64,000 bases of DNA from Mrakia gelida (Eukaryota; Basidiomycota; Tremellomycetes; Cystofilobasidiales; Mrakiaceae). Each line of letters starts with the position of its first letter. Within the stretch, counting starts at the first letter, position 1. The notes under the pieces are model-generated. The model was given only the letters and a program-made list of their open reading frames with translations, had not been told where the DNA came from and searched no databases. Position numbers and translations under genes: made by a program. Location: contig BRON01000010.1 of assembly GCA_024345305.1 (NCBI GenBank), positions 930,001-994,000 on the forward strand, in the 5' to 3' direction. Shown in pieces: positions 11,115-21,900 of this stretch.

Positions 11115-11698
11115 ATGTCAGGCCAGAACGCCAACTACGGTCAGAACGGAGCTGGAGGAGGAGGACCTGGAGGACCAGGAGGAGGAACTCATCAAGCTGT
11201 CGCTCAACCTCAGGTGTACCTTTGTGCTGGTATGTCCAGCTGTCTCTCTCTGTTACATCCCTTCGGGTGGTGTTGGGTAGAGCCCTAGGGAGAGGTGTTT
11301 CGAAGGATGTAGGGTGTTAGGAGGACTTCGAAGCTGACCTCTCTCTCTCCTCCTTCTCCTTCCCACCTTCGTCCCTTCGTTCCCTTCGCTTTCGTTCGCG
11401 CTCAGATTGCGCCGCCGAGAACCCCATCCGAATGGGAGAGCCTATCCGATGCCGAGAGTGTGGTCACCGTGTTATGTACAAGCCTAGGACAAAGAGGAGT
11501 GCGTCCACATCCCCTCTTGACCTCGAACGTCGAACGCAGGAGAAGCTGACCGCCTCCCTTCCTTCCCTCTCTTTCCTTTCTTTTCTTGCAGTGGTGAGTC
11601 CACTTCCCCCACCTCAGTCCAGCTCTTCATCAGAGGGACACAACCGCTGACAGTTGGTTTGGTTCGTTCGTCCTCAGGTGCAATTCGAGGCGAGATAG
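11115..11698 (+). CDS. RPB12: RNA polymerases I/II/III subunit ABC10-alpha (Rpb12)
   Basis: Rpb12 is a small zinc-binding subunit shared by all three nuclear RNA polymerases. The protein has a Gly/Gln-rich head ([20 protein letters not shown]) and then the zinc ribbon [38 protein letters not shown]. The four zinc cysteines are the two in YLCADC and the two in CREC. Exon 2 ends with a single A at 11498. The invariant tail MVQFEAR, identical to the tail I recall for yeast Rpb12, is only obtained by inserting the two bases TG at 11592-11593 as a separate exon, then GTGCAATTCGAGGCGAGATAG split from it by an intron (11594-11677). Both flanking introns have donors (gtgcgt, gtgagt), CTGAC branch sites and CAG acceptors. 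Retaining the second intron would instead give a frame ending after a Ser-rich tail. The exon model is therefore 11115-11230 (approx.), 11406-11498, 11592-11593 and 11678-11698. Confidence 0.93.
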
Positions 11699-11810
11699 TT
11701 GAGCTCGACAGTTTTGAGGGAGGGAACGAGACGAGACGAGCGACTCGAGCAGTCTCTGGGTAGCTCGAGCTGGGCTGTTCTTTCTTCGGTGATGGTGGAT
11801 CTCTGTACTT

Positions 11811-12513
11811 CTAGGTCTGATTTAGATATGTCTTTACGAATACGCTCGGAGAGGGGGACCTTTCGGGGGCGAGAGACGAGGCGAGCAGAGGAGGGAGAAG
11901 GAGCATTGATCGGGTTCTCGCGTCCTTCCTGAGGCCGACGACCTCCTTGGAGCTGGACTGGAGAGCCTTGACGATGAGGTGCGCGTGGGGAAGAAGGCTG
12001 AGCCCTAGCTTGCTGATGACCGTCGGCGCTCGGAAGGCGAGGAGTGGGACGCGTCGTCGAGTTGACCTTCCTTCGTTTGAGTTTTGCTTCTTGAGCTCGA
12101 CCTTCGACTCTATAGACCCAAAACAACATCAGCAGAAGAACGATCAGCTTTCCGTCGTCCCTATCAGCCCCTTCTCGAGCCCTCAAAACTCTCGGAAGGT
12201 CGTAAAGCTCACCTCTTGACCCGTCCCAAAATTCGACGACCTCAACATTCCTCCTCCCTTCCGTCCGCTAGACTCCCTCCTCCCTTCGCTTCCCTCCTCC
12301 TCTTCAAGAGAGCTTTCCCTAAGCCTTAGTCTTACTCTCCTCCAGCCCACCAATCAACCTCTCCACCAACCCAACCTCCATATCTCCACTCCTCCTCTCC
12401 CTGAATCCGTCGAGGAAGATTGCGAGTTGCTCCTGAGTTTGCTCGACGTTGATGGGTTGAGACGAGGTAGGGAGGACTCGGAGAGGGGGCTGAAGGGAGG
12501 TGGAGTCGCTCAT
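11811..12513 (-). CDS. Hypothetical protein, uncertain two-exon model
   Basis: I do not recognise this protein. Exon 1 from the ATG at 12513 reads MSDSTSLQPPLRVLPTSSQP, INVEQTQEQLAIFLDGFRER and VGLVERLIGGLEE, then meets a gtaagact donor near 12330. After an intron of roughly 210 nt with two CTGAT branch candidates and a TATAG end, a segment with good local codon bias continues: KSKVELKKQNSNEG, RRRVPLLAFRAPTVISKLGL and HAHLIVKALQSSSKEVVGLR, to TAG at 11811-11813. If the intron is not removed, exon 1 alone would encode a 64-residue protein ending at TAG near 12319. An additional exon inside the intron (near 12285, followed by a gtgagc donor) cannot be excluded. The gene converges on RPB12. Confidence 0.5.
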
Positions 12514-12984
12514 AGTAGGGTAGAGTTGGGTTTGAGTGGGTGAAAGGGAGTGAAGGTTGAGTTTGAATGGGAGGTGATGGAGGGTTGAGAAGAAGCAGGG
12601 GGACGGTCAAACGAAACGAACGAGAAGCTGTCCGTTTGGATGATTGTGGAACCAAACGAGGGTGAGATCTACAGCCGAGTCAAGGAACGGAAGAGGGAAA
12701 CCTTAGACTCGTTGGAAAGGGTGTCTACTTCCGCTTTTTGAGACGCAGATTTTGCTGGAAAGGAAGTTGGAGAGATAAGGGAAAAAATGGGTTAATCGAG
12801 TTGACCACCCTGGCTATCCGAGCTCCCCTAGGGAGGAGATCGACTTCCTCCTCCCGTTCTTCTGCTCGCTGTTCTTTCGAGCTCCCAACGTCGACTCCGT
12901 CCCCCCTTTCCTCGTTCGTTTGTACTTCTCTCCCCGCCTTCGACCCTCTCTCTCTACCATCAACGAACGACGCCGAGGCTAGCC
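12514..12984. promoter_or_regulatory. Divergent promoter region
   Basis: This is a 471-bp region between the minus-strand hypothetical gene and the plus-strand DEAD-box-like gene. The half next to 12985 is CT-rich, as before many starts in this window. I identified no specific factor site. Confidence 0.4.
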
Positions 12985-15900
12985 ATGCCTTCTGTCGCTA
13001 TCCCTGGTCAGCCTTCTCCTCTTCGGACGACCACTCTTCAACCGTCGTCACCCCAAGCTCCTACTCCTCCCTTCGTTCACTCCGCTCCCTCCCCAACTCA
13101 ATCTCACAGATCAACCTCTTCCTCCATCTCCAATTCCTCCAAGGACGCTTCCCTAGGCTCTTACCACTCTGCTCATCAACAGCAACCTCTTCAACCTCCT
13201 CCTCCGAGTCCTCGAGGTCCAACGACTCTCTCGGGTCCTTCCTCCCATCCTCCTCCGCTCAGATCAGTAGATTCATCGAGATCCGTTCAACTCGCAGACG
13301 GAAATCAACAAGGGCTGGCTAGGGAGCAGAGCATGAGAGGTCAGGTTGGAATCATGGGAGCTCAACCGCTGCCTCTTCCTCGAGGAGGAGGAGGGGGAGG
13401 GGGAGGCACGGGTGGTGGTTGGAATGTCCCTCTTCCTTCCTCGACTCCCTCAGACGAGATATGGGGGAACCCAAAGAGACTCAGTTCGAACGGAAGCTCG
13501 AATGGGTGGGAACCGGAAGGTCACTCCGACCTAGGAAGTGGTTCAGGTGCAGGAGGAGTCGTAGCAGGAAGTGTCGAGGATGAGCTCGAGATGGCGCTCA
13601 AACGATCTCCCTTCGTCAAGGTCAGTCAGCAGCATCTCCCTCCTTCTTCCTCTTTCGTTTCCTTCTTGCTGACCTCGTTTTTGGCATTCTCGCTCTCCTC
13701 AGTCCCTTCTCAACCGACTCTCAACCACGGAATCAGCCATCCTCAACCTCACCTCTCAGCTCTCCCAGCTCTCGTCGACGGTTTCGACTCTCCTCCCTTC
13801 GTCCTCGTCTTCCCTCCTCCTCCCGGCATCCGATTCCGCTTCAACCATCACACCGTCATCCCTCTACAACCATCTCAACAATTCTTCCTCTTCAGCCAAC
13901 GTCATCACTCCCAAAGCTTTAACAACCTCGGAATTCTCACCCTCCTCAGCCATCAGTCTCCTCGCTTCCCAAGTCGTCGCGCTCTCGAGCTCGGTCACTC
14001 AGCTCCAGGCGCTCGCTGCTCGAGGAGGAGGACCAGGAAACGGAAACGGAGGAGGATCCTCTCAAGGTCCAGGACCGAACGGAACTCCTTGGGAAGTCGT
14101 ACAGAGGAACGATTACGCTTCGTCTGGAGGAGGAGGATCTCAGGCTTTCACGCCCGGAGGAGGACAGTTCGGCGGAGGAGGAGGAGGAGCGAGCTCGAAC
14201 CTCAACAACCACTCCCAGAACCAGCACAACCAACATCTTCCTCAATCCTCCCTCGGACCAGCGTTCAACCTCGTCCTTCCACCTTCCAAACCTTCCCTCT
14301 CCTCCCCTTCCTCCAATCTTCCTCCGACTCCCTCCTCCCAACCGCCCTCGAACTCCAACCCTCCTCCCTCAGCGTTCAACCTCAACCTCTCCAACCTCGC
14401 CAACCCAGGTCCTCCCTCCCCTCGAGGGAACGGAAACAAGCCTCCTCCTTTGCTCACGAGCGTGACGAGCTCGAATGGAGGGGGACTCACACTCGGAGGG
14501 CAGCAGAGGGGAGTTGGAGTGGGAGGAGGGGTGGGAGGAGGAGGCAGACCGGGGTTGAACGGAAGGAGCTACAGTACGCCTTATGGAGGTGGTGGGAACG
14601 GGCAGGAGAAGATTGGTGGAGGAGGAGTGAATGGGAATGGGAATGGGCAGCAGCAGCAGCAGCCGAGGAGACCAGGAGGGTTCTCGAGGATGGATTCGTA
14701 CAACGAGGTGAGCGTCTCGCCCTCCCTCCCTCTTCTCTTTCTCGCTTCCCTGCGCTCGGGCGTCGAACTGAATCTCCCACCTTTGGATCCCTCTGCTCCT
14801 TTCTTCGAAAATCAGCCAACAACTCCCTCCTCGGACCTCCCAACACCGGGAGGAGGAGGAGGAGGATGGCCTCAACCTCCTCCCGGTCAAGTCACCCCTG
14901 GAGGAAGCTTGGGTCTCGGGCCTGGAGCGGCTCATAACATGGTCAAGTGGGAGCAGGTGGGGTTGGTGCCGGAGTTGTTGAGAGGGGTGTTGAAATATGG
15001 GTAAGTAGTTTGGACGAGCGAGCGAGGAGGGAAAGGAGAGACGCGTTTCGTTTGAGCTGACGAGGTTGCGCGTTTGGGTTGCGGTTGGGTTTTGTGTAGG
15101 ATCGGACCTCCGAATAAGGTTCAGCAGAGAGCTTTGCCTTTCTTGTTGCGAGGTGAGTCTTCGAGCGAACGGACAAAGGGAGGGAAGGAGAGCCGAAGCT
15201 GACACGCGACCTTGTCGCTTTCGTTTGGTTCTCGTTTTTCAGGCTCGGATATCATTGCTCAGGCGTTCGTTCACCCAACAACTCCTCGCTCAACATCGTA
15301 CAGCAGGAACTGACTCTTCTTCTCCTCGTTTTCAACAGACCTCCAACTCAAGAACGGATCATCGCCTAGTGAGCTCCTCCCCTCTTTCTCCTCTCTCGCG
15401 TCTCGAACTCCAGCTGACGCTTCGTCTCGTCGTATCTGCTGTGTCTTCTCAGCGTCGTCCCAGCAATCAACATCTGTCTGTCGAACCCTCCTGTCGTCCC
15501 TTACCGAGGTCCTCAGATCGTTATCATCACGACGACGGTCGACCAGGCGACGCAAGCCTACAAGCTGTTCGACCTTCTTTCTTCTCTCGTTCTCGCTCGT
15601 TCGTTCGAGAGCTGACTCTCTCTTCCCACTCCTTGCTCTTTTGTTTCGCCCTGCAGCGTTCGAGACATCGCCACTCCTCTCGGCGTTCGATCTTCGCTCT
15701 GCGTCGGACCCACGACCGCGACGTCTGCGACGGGGACTTGGATCGACGAACAGAGGATGGTCGCTCCTTCGGTCATCATCGGAACTCCTGCGAAGATTAA
15801 CGAGCTGTTCTCGGGTGGACAGAGTGGACGAGGGCTGAGTGGAGATGGTGTGAGGTTCTTGGTCGTGAGTCTTCGCGTGTCTTGGTTTCGTCGTTCGCTC

Positions 15901-17575
15901 GCCTCGACTTCGAACTGATGTGAGTTCCTCGCTTTCCTTCTTCGCAGATCGACGAGGTAGATCAACTCATCGCTCGAAACCTTTACGAGTTCGTCGTACG
16001 TACCCACCCCCTACCTCCCTTCTTGTTTCGTTCGTTCGCGTCCCTTCTCGGCACTCACCCCCCTCCCTCGTCGTCGTCCTTCTCATCCCTCAGATCGAAG
16101 TCGTCAAACGCTTCCCTCTCCCCCGCTCCCGTTCCGGAATCTCCAACACCGGAATGATGTCCCCTTCCACCGGTCCTCCTCAAAGCCCTTACGACGCAGG
16201 AGCCAGCTCGCCTTTCAACCCAACCTCCAACACCCAGTTCCCCTCCATGTCGCGTCGCTTCCCAGCTCAGACCTCCAACCCAGCAGGAACCATCGGATCC
16301 GCTTCCCTCAACAACAACCCTCCCTCCACCCCAGGAGGATCCACCACCACCTCGTCGTCCATCGAAGGATCAGTCAACCAAGTCGATCGTCAAACCTGCC
16401 TCTTCAGCAACACCGTCCCTCAAGACGTCCTCAACTTCAGTAACGCCATCCAGGTTCGAGAACCTGTTCGGGTGCTCGTTCGACGGGAGGGAGGAGGGGC
16501 CGGTGGAGGATCGTCGTCGTCTTCTGGAGGAGGAGGAGGAGGAGGAGCAGGGACCTCCACGGATCCGACGACTCCTCAGGGAGGACCTCACAACGGAGGA
16601 GGAGGAGGAGGACTGAAGCATCTGTACCTCTACCTCGCTTTCACCTCTGGAGGAGGAGGAGCTAGGTCGACGGATGGAGCTGCTGCTGGGACGATTGGGT
16701 CTGGGAGAGGAGCCGGGAGTGTGGGTGCTGTGGGGACGCCGGGAGGAGGAGGGGAGGTGAACCAGGCGAAGGAGTGGAAGTTGGAGGCGTTGGCGGACCT
16801 GTTGGATGATGAGGCGGTCCTGCCCGGGATTGTGTTTGTTGGGAGTGAGAGTGGGATGGAGGCCGTGACGTACAAGTTGGCGAGTAGAGGGTTGGATGTT
16901 ACTGTGCTGGTGAGTTTTTGCAGCCTCGCGTCTGCTCGATTTGCTTTCGTTCGAACCTCGAGCTAACCCTCCCCTCTCGTTTTCGTTTTCGTTTCGCTTT
17001 TGGTTTGTGGATCGTGTCTGCAGCACCCCGAACTCAACTCCCAAGCTCGATTGGCGGCGGTGAACAAATTCCGAGCTCCCTCGGCGACGGGGAGAGGGAA
17101 GGTGCTCGTCGTGTTCGATCTTCACATCAAGGCGAACGAGATTGGTTACGTCAAGCTGGTCATCAACTACGATCTTCCTAGGTCCGTGGAGTTGTATGCT
17201 CAGAGGTTCGTTCGATCTCCAGTCTTTCCTTCTCGTTCCTCGTTCTCCTTTGCTCGAGCTCGCGGCGACCGAAACTAACCTCTTGTTTCGCTTCGCTTCG
17301 CTCTTCTCGCTCACGCACACAGAGTCTCCCCAGCCGTCTCAGGAGGAGGTCGTCCAGGAGTCGTCGTCAACCTCATCCAAGCCAACGGAGGGGACGTAGA
17401 GATGTTGAGGTCGTGCGAGTGTTTCTTCAAGTTCAAGTGCTCTGAGGTTCGTTGTCCCTCACCCTCGTCCCATCCCTTCCCTTCGTCGTCGTCGAACGCA
17501 ACGCTGACTCCTTTTCCTTTCCTTTCTTTCGTCGAACGCACACAGGTCCCCGTCAATCTACGAGAAGCGTTCTAA
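12985..17575 (+). CDS. DEAD-box helicase-like protein with lost ATPase motifs and long low-complexity N-terminus
   Basis: A Q-motif and two RecA-like lobes are clear. WEQVGLVPELLRGVLKYG, then IGPPNKVQQRALPFLLRGSD, match the Q-motif region of eIF4A/Dhh1-type helicases. The catalytic motifs have decayed. Motif I (normally AxxGxGKT) reads IIAQAPPTQERIIAY with no Lys; motif II is IDEVDQL; motif III is FSNTVP; motif V is FDLHIKANEIG; motif VI (HRIGRxGR) is LYAQRVSPAVSGGG. Lobe 2 landmarks remain: LPGIVFVGSESGMEAVTYKL, LDVTVLHPELNSQARLAAV, and KLVINYDLPRSVELYAQR. The first 600 or so residues are Ser/Pro/Gly/Asn/Gln-rich with no fold I recognise, and a Ser/Gly-rich insert sits inside lobe 2 (about 16140-16780). 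The protein ends VPVNLREAF. It probably acts as an RNA- or protein-binding scaffold rather than a helicase; that role is inference. Confidence 0.88.
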
Positions 17576-18406
17576 AAACCGTCGTGGTTCTCTATCTCTC
17601 TCGCTTTCGTTCGTCGTTTCTCTTTCGTTCAGGTTTGGGCCTTTTGCTTTTCCTTCTCTTCTCTCTTCCCTTCCCTCTTTGCTTTCTTCCCTTCCCCAAC
17701 CCAAGTCCCGTCCCTTCCTACACATTGTATCCACTCGCTCCATCTCCCTCCTACACATGCTGCCCTCTCTCCCTTTCCTTTCTTGTTCATTCATCTCTTG
17801 GTCCCCCCCCCCCATCCCTCTCGCTCGCTCGCATCCTTTCCTTTTTGTATCCCTCCTCGTGTACCCTTTATCCGTTCCTCTTCTCTTCTATCCTTAACGT
17901 CTCTCTCTCTCTCTCGTTGTGATCATCTAGGTACCCTATACACGTCCCCCACCTCGCTCTTCCTCCAACCTGTTCTTCTACCACGTTTTTCGTTTCGTTT
18001 TGCTTTTTGATTGAGCCTCGACTCTCTCGCGCGCTTACCTCACACTCCTTTTGGACTCGCTTATACCCCCCTCCCTTTCTCGTGGTCTTGGTCTCTCGTC
18101 TCATCTATGAAGATCTTTTGAGTCCGTTGGGGACGAGGGGAAAGAGGAGAGGAAGAGAGAAGAACTAGGAGAGACGCGTCGAGGTCGAGGTTGAAGACGC
18201 TGTTCGTTCGTTCGTTCGTCTCGACTTGGGCTCGCCCTTCCGTTTTGAGTCCGAAGCGTGCGCAGGGGAAGAGAAAAAATCTGCTCGGGCTACTAACCCT
18301 CTCCCTTCCGCACGGTGCTCGCTCCACTCTCTTCGCCGATTTCATCATGCTCCTCGCCTCGCCTTCTTCCCACCAACTCCGACCCTCTCTCTCCTCCTCC
18401 ACCACC
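17576..18406. other. T/C-rich intergenic region
   Basis: This 830-bp stretch after the helicase-like gene is dominated by CTT/CCT tracts, including a run of Cs near 17807-17815. No reading frame shows coding bias. It should contain the 3' flank of the upstream gene and the promoter of the next. Confidence 0.45.
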
Positions 18407-18983
18407 ATGCCCTCCTCCCAGCAAAGCAGCAACTACCACTCCAACTCCAACTCCCCCTCCGGCTACGCTCGAGACCATCAAGTCACCGGAAGAGGCACCA
18501 ACGAACAGGTGAGCCTCGAAGTCGACGCGAATCGAACGGAGGGAGATGGAGAGTTGACGTGTTGACGTGGCAAGTCAGCTCCTTCTCGTCACTCGAGATT
18601 GATGGTTGATTTCGTTGTGTTTGGGATGAACAGGGAAACCGATGGGATACTCGAGTCGACGCTCAGGGGCCTAGCTACCACTATTCGAACCAGTTGAGGT
18701 CGCTTTTGCGTCTTGACGAGCGAGGGACCGGCAGGAGCTGACTTTGAGCGTTTGAACGATTTCAGAGATGGAAGCTACTAATACCAGAACTCGTGAGTGA
18801 TAACTTGCCGCCTCTCAATGAGAGCGTCTTCCGAGCTTCAGCCTTGTGCTCGAACGAAGAACGAACAGACGCGCCGAGTTCGAGCCGACTCGGACTCGTT
18901 TGAGCTGACTCTCTTCCCCCCCCCCCCCCCCCCTCCCTCCCTCCCCCTACCCGGCTCCCAACGGTTGGGTCGTCAAGAAGTGA
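18407..18983 (+). pseudogene. Broken member of the small DGSYYY protein family
   Basis: Exon 1 (18407-18508) encodes MPSSQQSSNYHSNSNSPSGY and ARDHQVTGRGTNEQ. Exon 2 (18634-18698) encodes GNRWDTRVDAQGPSYHYSNQ-LR. Exon 3 (from 18766) reads DGSY then TAA (18779-18781) where the intact copy has Tyr, followed by YQNS and a gtgagt donor. The last exon of the intact copy is reduced to a remnant reading NGWVVKK with TGA at 18981-18983. It lies just after an 18-C tract and has no AG acceptor in front. As it stands the gene would give at most a 60-residue protein. The stop changes a tyrosine codon TAC to TAA. It is probably a decaying tandem duplicate of the gene at 19372; a truncated functional product is not excluded. 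Confidence 0.7.
18916..18933. repeat. Poly(C)18 tract
   Basis: This uninterrupted run of 18 cytosines, followed by CCT repeats, sits in the last intron position of the broken DGSYYY gene, close to where its acceptor site should be. It is a likely slippage and misassembly spot. Confidence 0.9.
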
Positions 18984-19371
18984 GGGTCGAGGTCGCGCGA
19001 CGTGTACGACGGCGAGGAGGGGAGGAGATTGGTTTCTGGGTCGAATAGTTCCCGAGTACGAAGATATGTTAATGCTCTTCTTTCGAACTTGACCTCGAGA
19101 GGTGCAGCTGTCGAAGATCGAGAAGGAAATGAACGCGTCGCACGATTCGACTTCTGACGCGTGAGTCCTCTTCGTCGCCGCCTCCTCGATTTTCTTGATC
19201 GCTGAAACGCTTCTGCTTACTGTGCTTGTTTTCCTCGGAGTATTTCGAGCGAAATCGGCAACTGAACCCAGTCGAATATCCCGTCAAATCTTCCCCAATC
19301 CCACCCCTCCCGCTTCCCTCGCTGTCTCACCCTCAACCATCTTCATCTCCTCCTTCCCCCATCTCTCAAGA

Positions 19372-19983
19372 ATGCCCAGCCAACAAAGCAACTCCTCGCA
19401 GAACTCCGGAAATGGAGGCTACTCCATCGACTCTCGAGGTACCAACTCTCAGGTCAGTTCCTCTTCAGAGAGGTCGAGGAGATAAGGACGAGAAGGAGCG
19501 AGAGGGAGGACGACGAGATGGTCAGATTCGCCCCCTCCCTCGTTCGATTTTCTGACTTTTTGTGTCTCGTCTCTTTTTCAGGGCAACAACTACGATACTC
19601 GAACCGACTCTGGAGGATCCGCTTACCACTACAGCAACAAGTCCGTCCTACATCTCTCAATCTCTTTCTTGTCGAGCTCACCTCGACTCGACTCTTCCTT
19701 CCCTCGTCTTCCCTCGCCATCTCCCCTTTGTTGAGACTGACTCTTTGCTCTGTTGTGTTTGGTATTTTCAGCGACGGGAGCTACTACTACTCCAACTCCG
19801 TGAGTTCTCGCTCGACTCGCCTCGATGTCGAGGAGACGCGATTCTGACGAAGATCTTCTGCTCCTCCTCCCTCTTCTGCTCCTTCGTTTGTTTCAGAACG
19901 GCTCCACGTACCACAACACGGGCCCGACCAACGGGGGATCTTCGACCTACACTACTCCCAGTGGATACCAGGTCAAGAAGTAG
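19372..19983 (+). CDS. Small Gly/Ser/Tyr/Asn-rich DGSYYY-family protein, intact copy
   Basis: Four exons splice cleanly: 19372-19452, 19582-19640, 19772-19799 and 19897-19983. The product is about 85 residues with blocks MPSQQSNSSQNSGNGGYSID, SRGTNSQGNNYDTRTDSGGS, AYHYSNNDGSYYYSNSNGST and YHNTGPTNGGSSTYTTPSGY, ending QVKK. This matches a short fungal protein type I remember as conserved but uncharacterised, with repeated YHYSN and DGSYYYSNPNGSTYYN-like motifs. There is no signal peptide or membrane helix. The composition (Gly, Ser, Asn, Tyr) suggests a disordered or stacking-prone peptide. Introns carry gtcagt, gtccgt and gtgagt donors and TTCAG ends. Two decayed paralogs lie at 18407 (same strand, adjacent) and 7791-8392 (opposite strand) with the same exon layout. 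Confidence 0.85.
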
Positions 19984-20286
19984 GGTCTCCAAAGAGAGCA
20001 GATATGTTTACGACTTCGAACGAATCGAACGAGAGGAGCGGAAAGAGGTCGTCGAGCTCGCTTCTTCCCTTCTCGTTCTGCTTCAACCGTCGTTCCCTTC
20101 AAGAAGCCAGAGACCTCATCTAGCATATCGAGCTCATCCCTCTTGTGGAAGTATAGAAATCGCGGGCCTCATGCTTTGAGTCGAAGTCAAAACAGAACGA
20201 CCATCTCCTCGCTCCCTTCGTGAAACCCTCCAAATCGCAAGGTCGCTTCGAACCACCACCATCGCCCTCCTTCTTTCTTTCAGACG
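19984..20286. other. Short intergenic region with a possible 5' intron end
   Basis: It ends in a pyrimidine tract and CAG immediately before the MYND gene's first ATG. That looks like an intron acceptor, so a 5' untranslated or short coding exon of that gene could lie in here. I could not place one. Confidence 0.35.
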
Positions 20287-21537
20287 ATGATGAACTGCGA
20301 GGAGCTCAATGGAGCTGTCAATAAGCTCATCCAAGCTAGCGACGGGACCTTCGAGACCGACGGATCGGAAGGAAGGACGCTCCAGATGGTGAGCTCGAGC
20401 TCGAGAAGGAACGGGAACGCACGAGCAACGAGTTGATCTTTTCTGCCTTCTCTCCTCCAGTTGTCGACGTTCTTGCTGGCCAGATACGAAGATCAAGAGG
20501 TCACTCTGGTCAGTAACTCGTTTTATGACCTTTCCAATCGTGAAAAGCTGACCAGCGGCTCCTCGAACAGTGCGAGTACGCTTCCCTCCACCTCCCTCAC
20601 TTCATCGAGAAGGCGTTCCTTCCCAACTTCCTCGTCAACGAGCACGGAGAAGTCTTCAAGAGAATTCTCACCCTCATCTCTACGACGGACTACTTCGCGA
20701 GATGGGTCAGGACCCAGGACGGTATCGGCTTGCTGCTCGTTATCGCAGAGCGACTGAACTCCAACTTCCCTTCTCTCCCTCTCAAGGGACTGGTGAGCTC
20801 AACATCTCTCGGAGCTCACAGACGTCATCCTCAGAGTGTAGGTCAAGCTGACTCATACGTTCGTTCTCCCTCGCCCACCTTCAGAGAACACTCTCCGACC
20901 TCACCTTCGACCTCGACCAAGCCCTCTCCCACGGTCTCGGGAACCTCTGCAACCTCCTCCTCAACGTCATCCTCAACCTACCACCCCCTCATTCCACCAC
21001 CTTTACTCCCATTCCTCTCACCCTCGCAAAACCTCTCGCATCGAAACTCAAAGCCGTCAAAGACGACCTCGACGCGTACATCACCCGTCTTCGAATCCCC
21101 ACCGGCTCTGCTTCAATCAAGACGCTCGAGTTCACGAGGATGTACGTCCACGCCGTCTACCTCTTTTCCCTAGGCTCGATGGTAGACCCTCTGAGGAAGC
21201 CGAGGCTGGAACAGGGGCAGTTGATCGCGTGGGTGTCGTGCGGAGGGAGGAACGAGAAGGGAGCGTGCAAGGGCGGAGAAGGAGACGATATGATGGCTTG
21301 CAGTCGAGTGAGTGCTTTTACCACTCGCTTATTCTACTCAAGCACGAGCTGCGTCTGACCCTTGTCTTCTCCAACAGTGCAACACCGTTCGATACTGCTC
21401 AAAAGGTTGGTCTTCTTTTGACACTCGACGCGTGTTGAGCGATACGTCCCGCTGACTCCCTTCTCTTCCCCATCTCAGCTCATCAAAAGGCGAACTGGAA
21501 GACGCACAAAAGGATCTGCTTCAAGCCAGCCTGGTAG
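20287..21537 (+). CDS. MYND-type zinc-finger protein
   Basis: Six exons (20287-20398, 20461-20508, 20571-20792, 20885-21307, 21378-21405, 21479-21537) encode a mostly alpha-helical body (MMNCEELNGAVNKLIQASDG, HLPHFIEKAFLPNFLVNEHG, RILTLISTTDYFARWV, DGIGLLLVIAERLNSNFPSL). A C-terminal MYND finger follows, with CNTVRYCSKAHQKANWKTHK and RICFKPAW as the last residues. The C-x2-C pair in MMACSRCNTVRYCS, the YCS motif and the final His/Cys ligands are present. MYND fingers bind Pro-rich peptides; proteins of this layout in fungi are often of unknown role. The start could be either of two adjacent ATGs, and an upstream exon is possible. The first MYND cysteines are split by a 28-nt exon (21378-21405). 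Confidence 0.85.
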
Positions 21538-21900
21538 TCGAGATTGGAACCGTCGGGACGAGATGCGGGATGGGAGGACACCTGGTTCGCGTCGACGTCG
21601 TTTCGAAACGATGATAGCGATCTTAGCTCGACTCTTCGTGCTTCCACTGTCAGCTAAGAGATTTCCTAGGAGCTCAGGTGTATGTTACATGTTTTTACAG
21701 CTTGCGAGTTTGTTGGCATCTGGTCGTCGATCTCGAACAAGTAGAGCTGCGTAAGGAAGAGGAAAGAAACGAAAGGGAAGAGGTCGTGAATGCAAGGATA
21801 CAGATAAGAGACTACGAGAAAAACGTCAGAGAAAAGTGAGGTCGTAAATAAGGCGTCAAAGTATGGAAGAGAGTGAATAGGGAAGGAAACGCGGGCGAGC
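21538..21900. other. Convergent intergenic region MYND gene / RMD5
   Basis: This holds the 3' flanks of two converging genes. I see no coding or RNA feature. Confidence 0.4.

Noticed and set aside
12319..12513. A complete 64-codon intronless gene
   Set aside because: It ends within a good gtaagact donor context and a better codon-biased exon follows, so a spliced model is preferred, though not proved.
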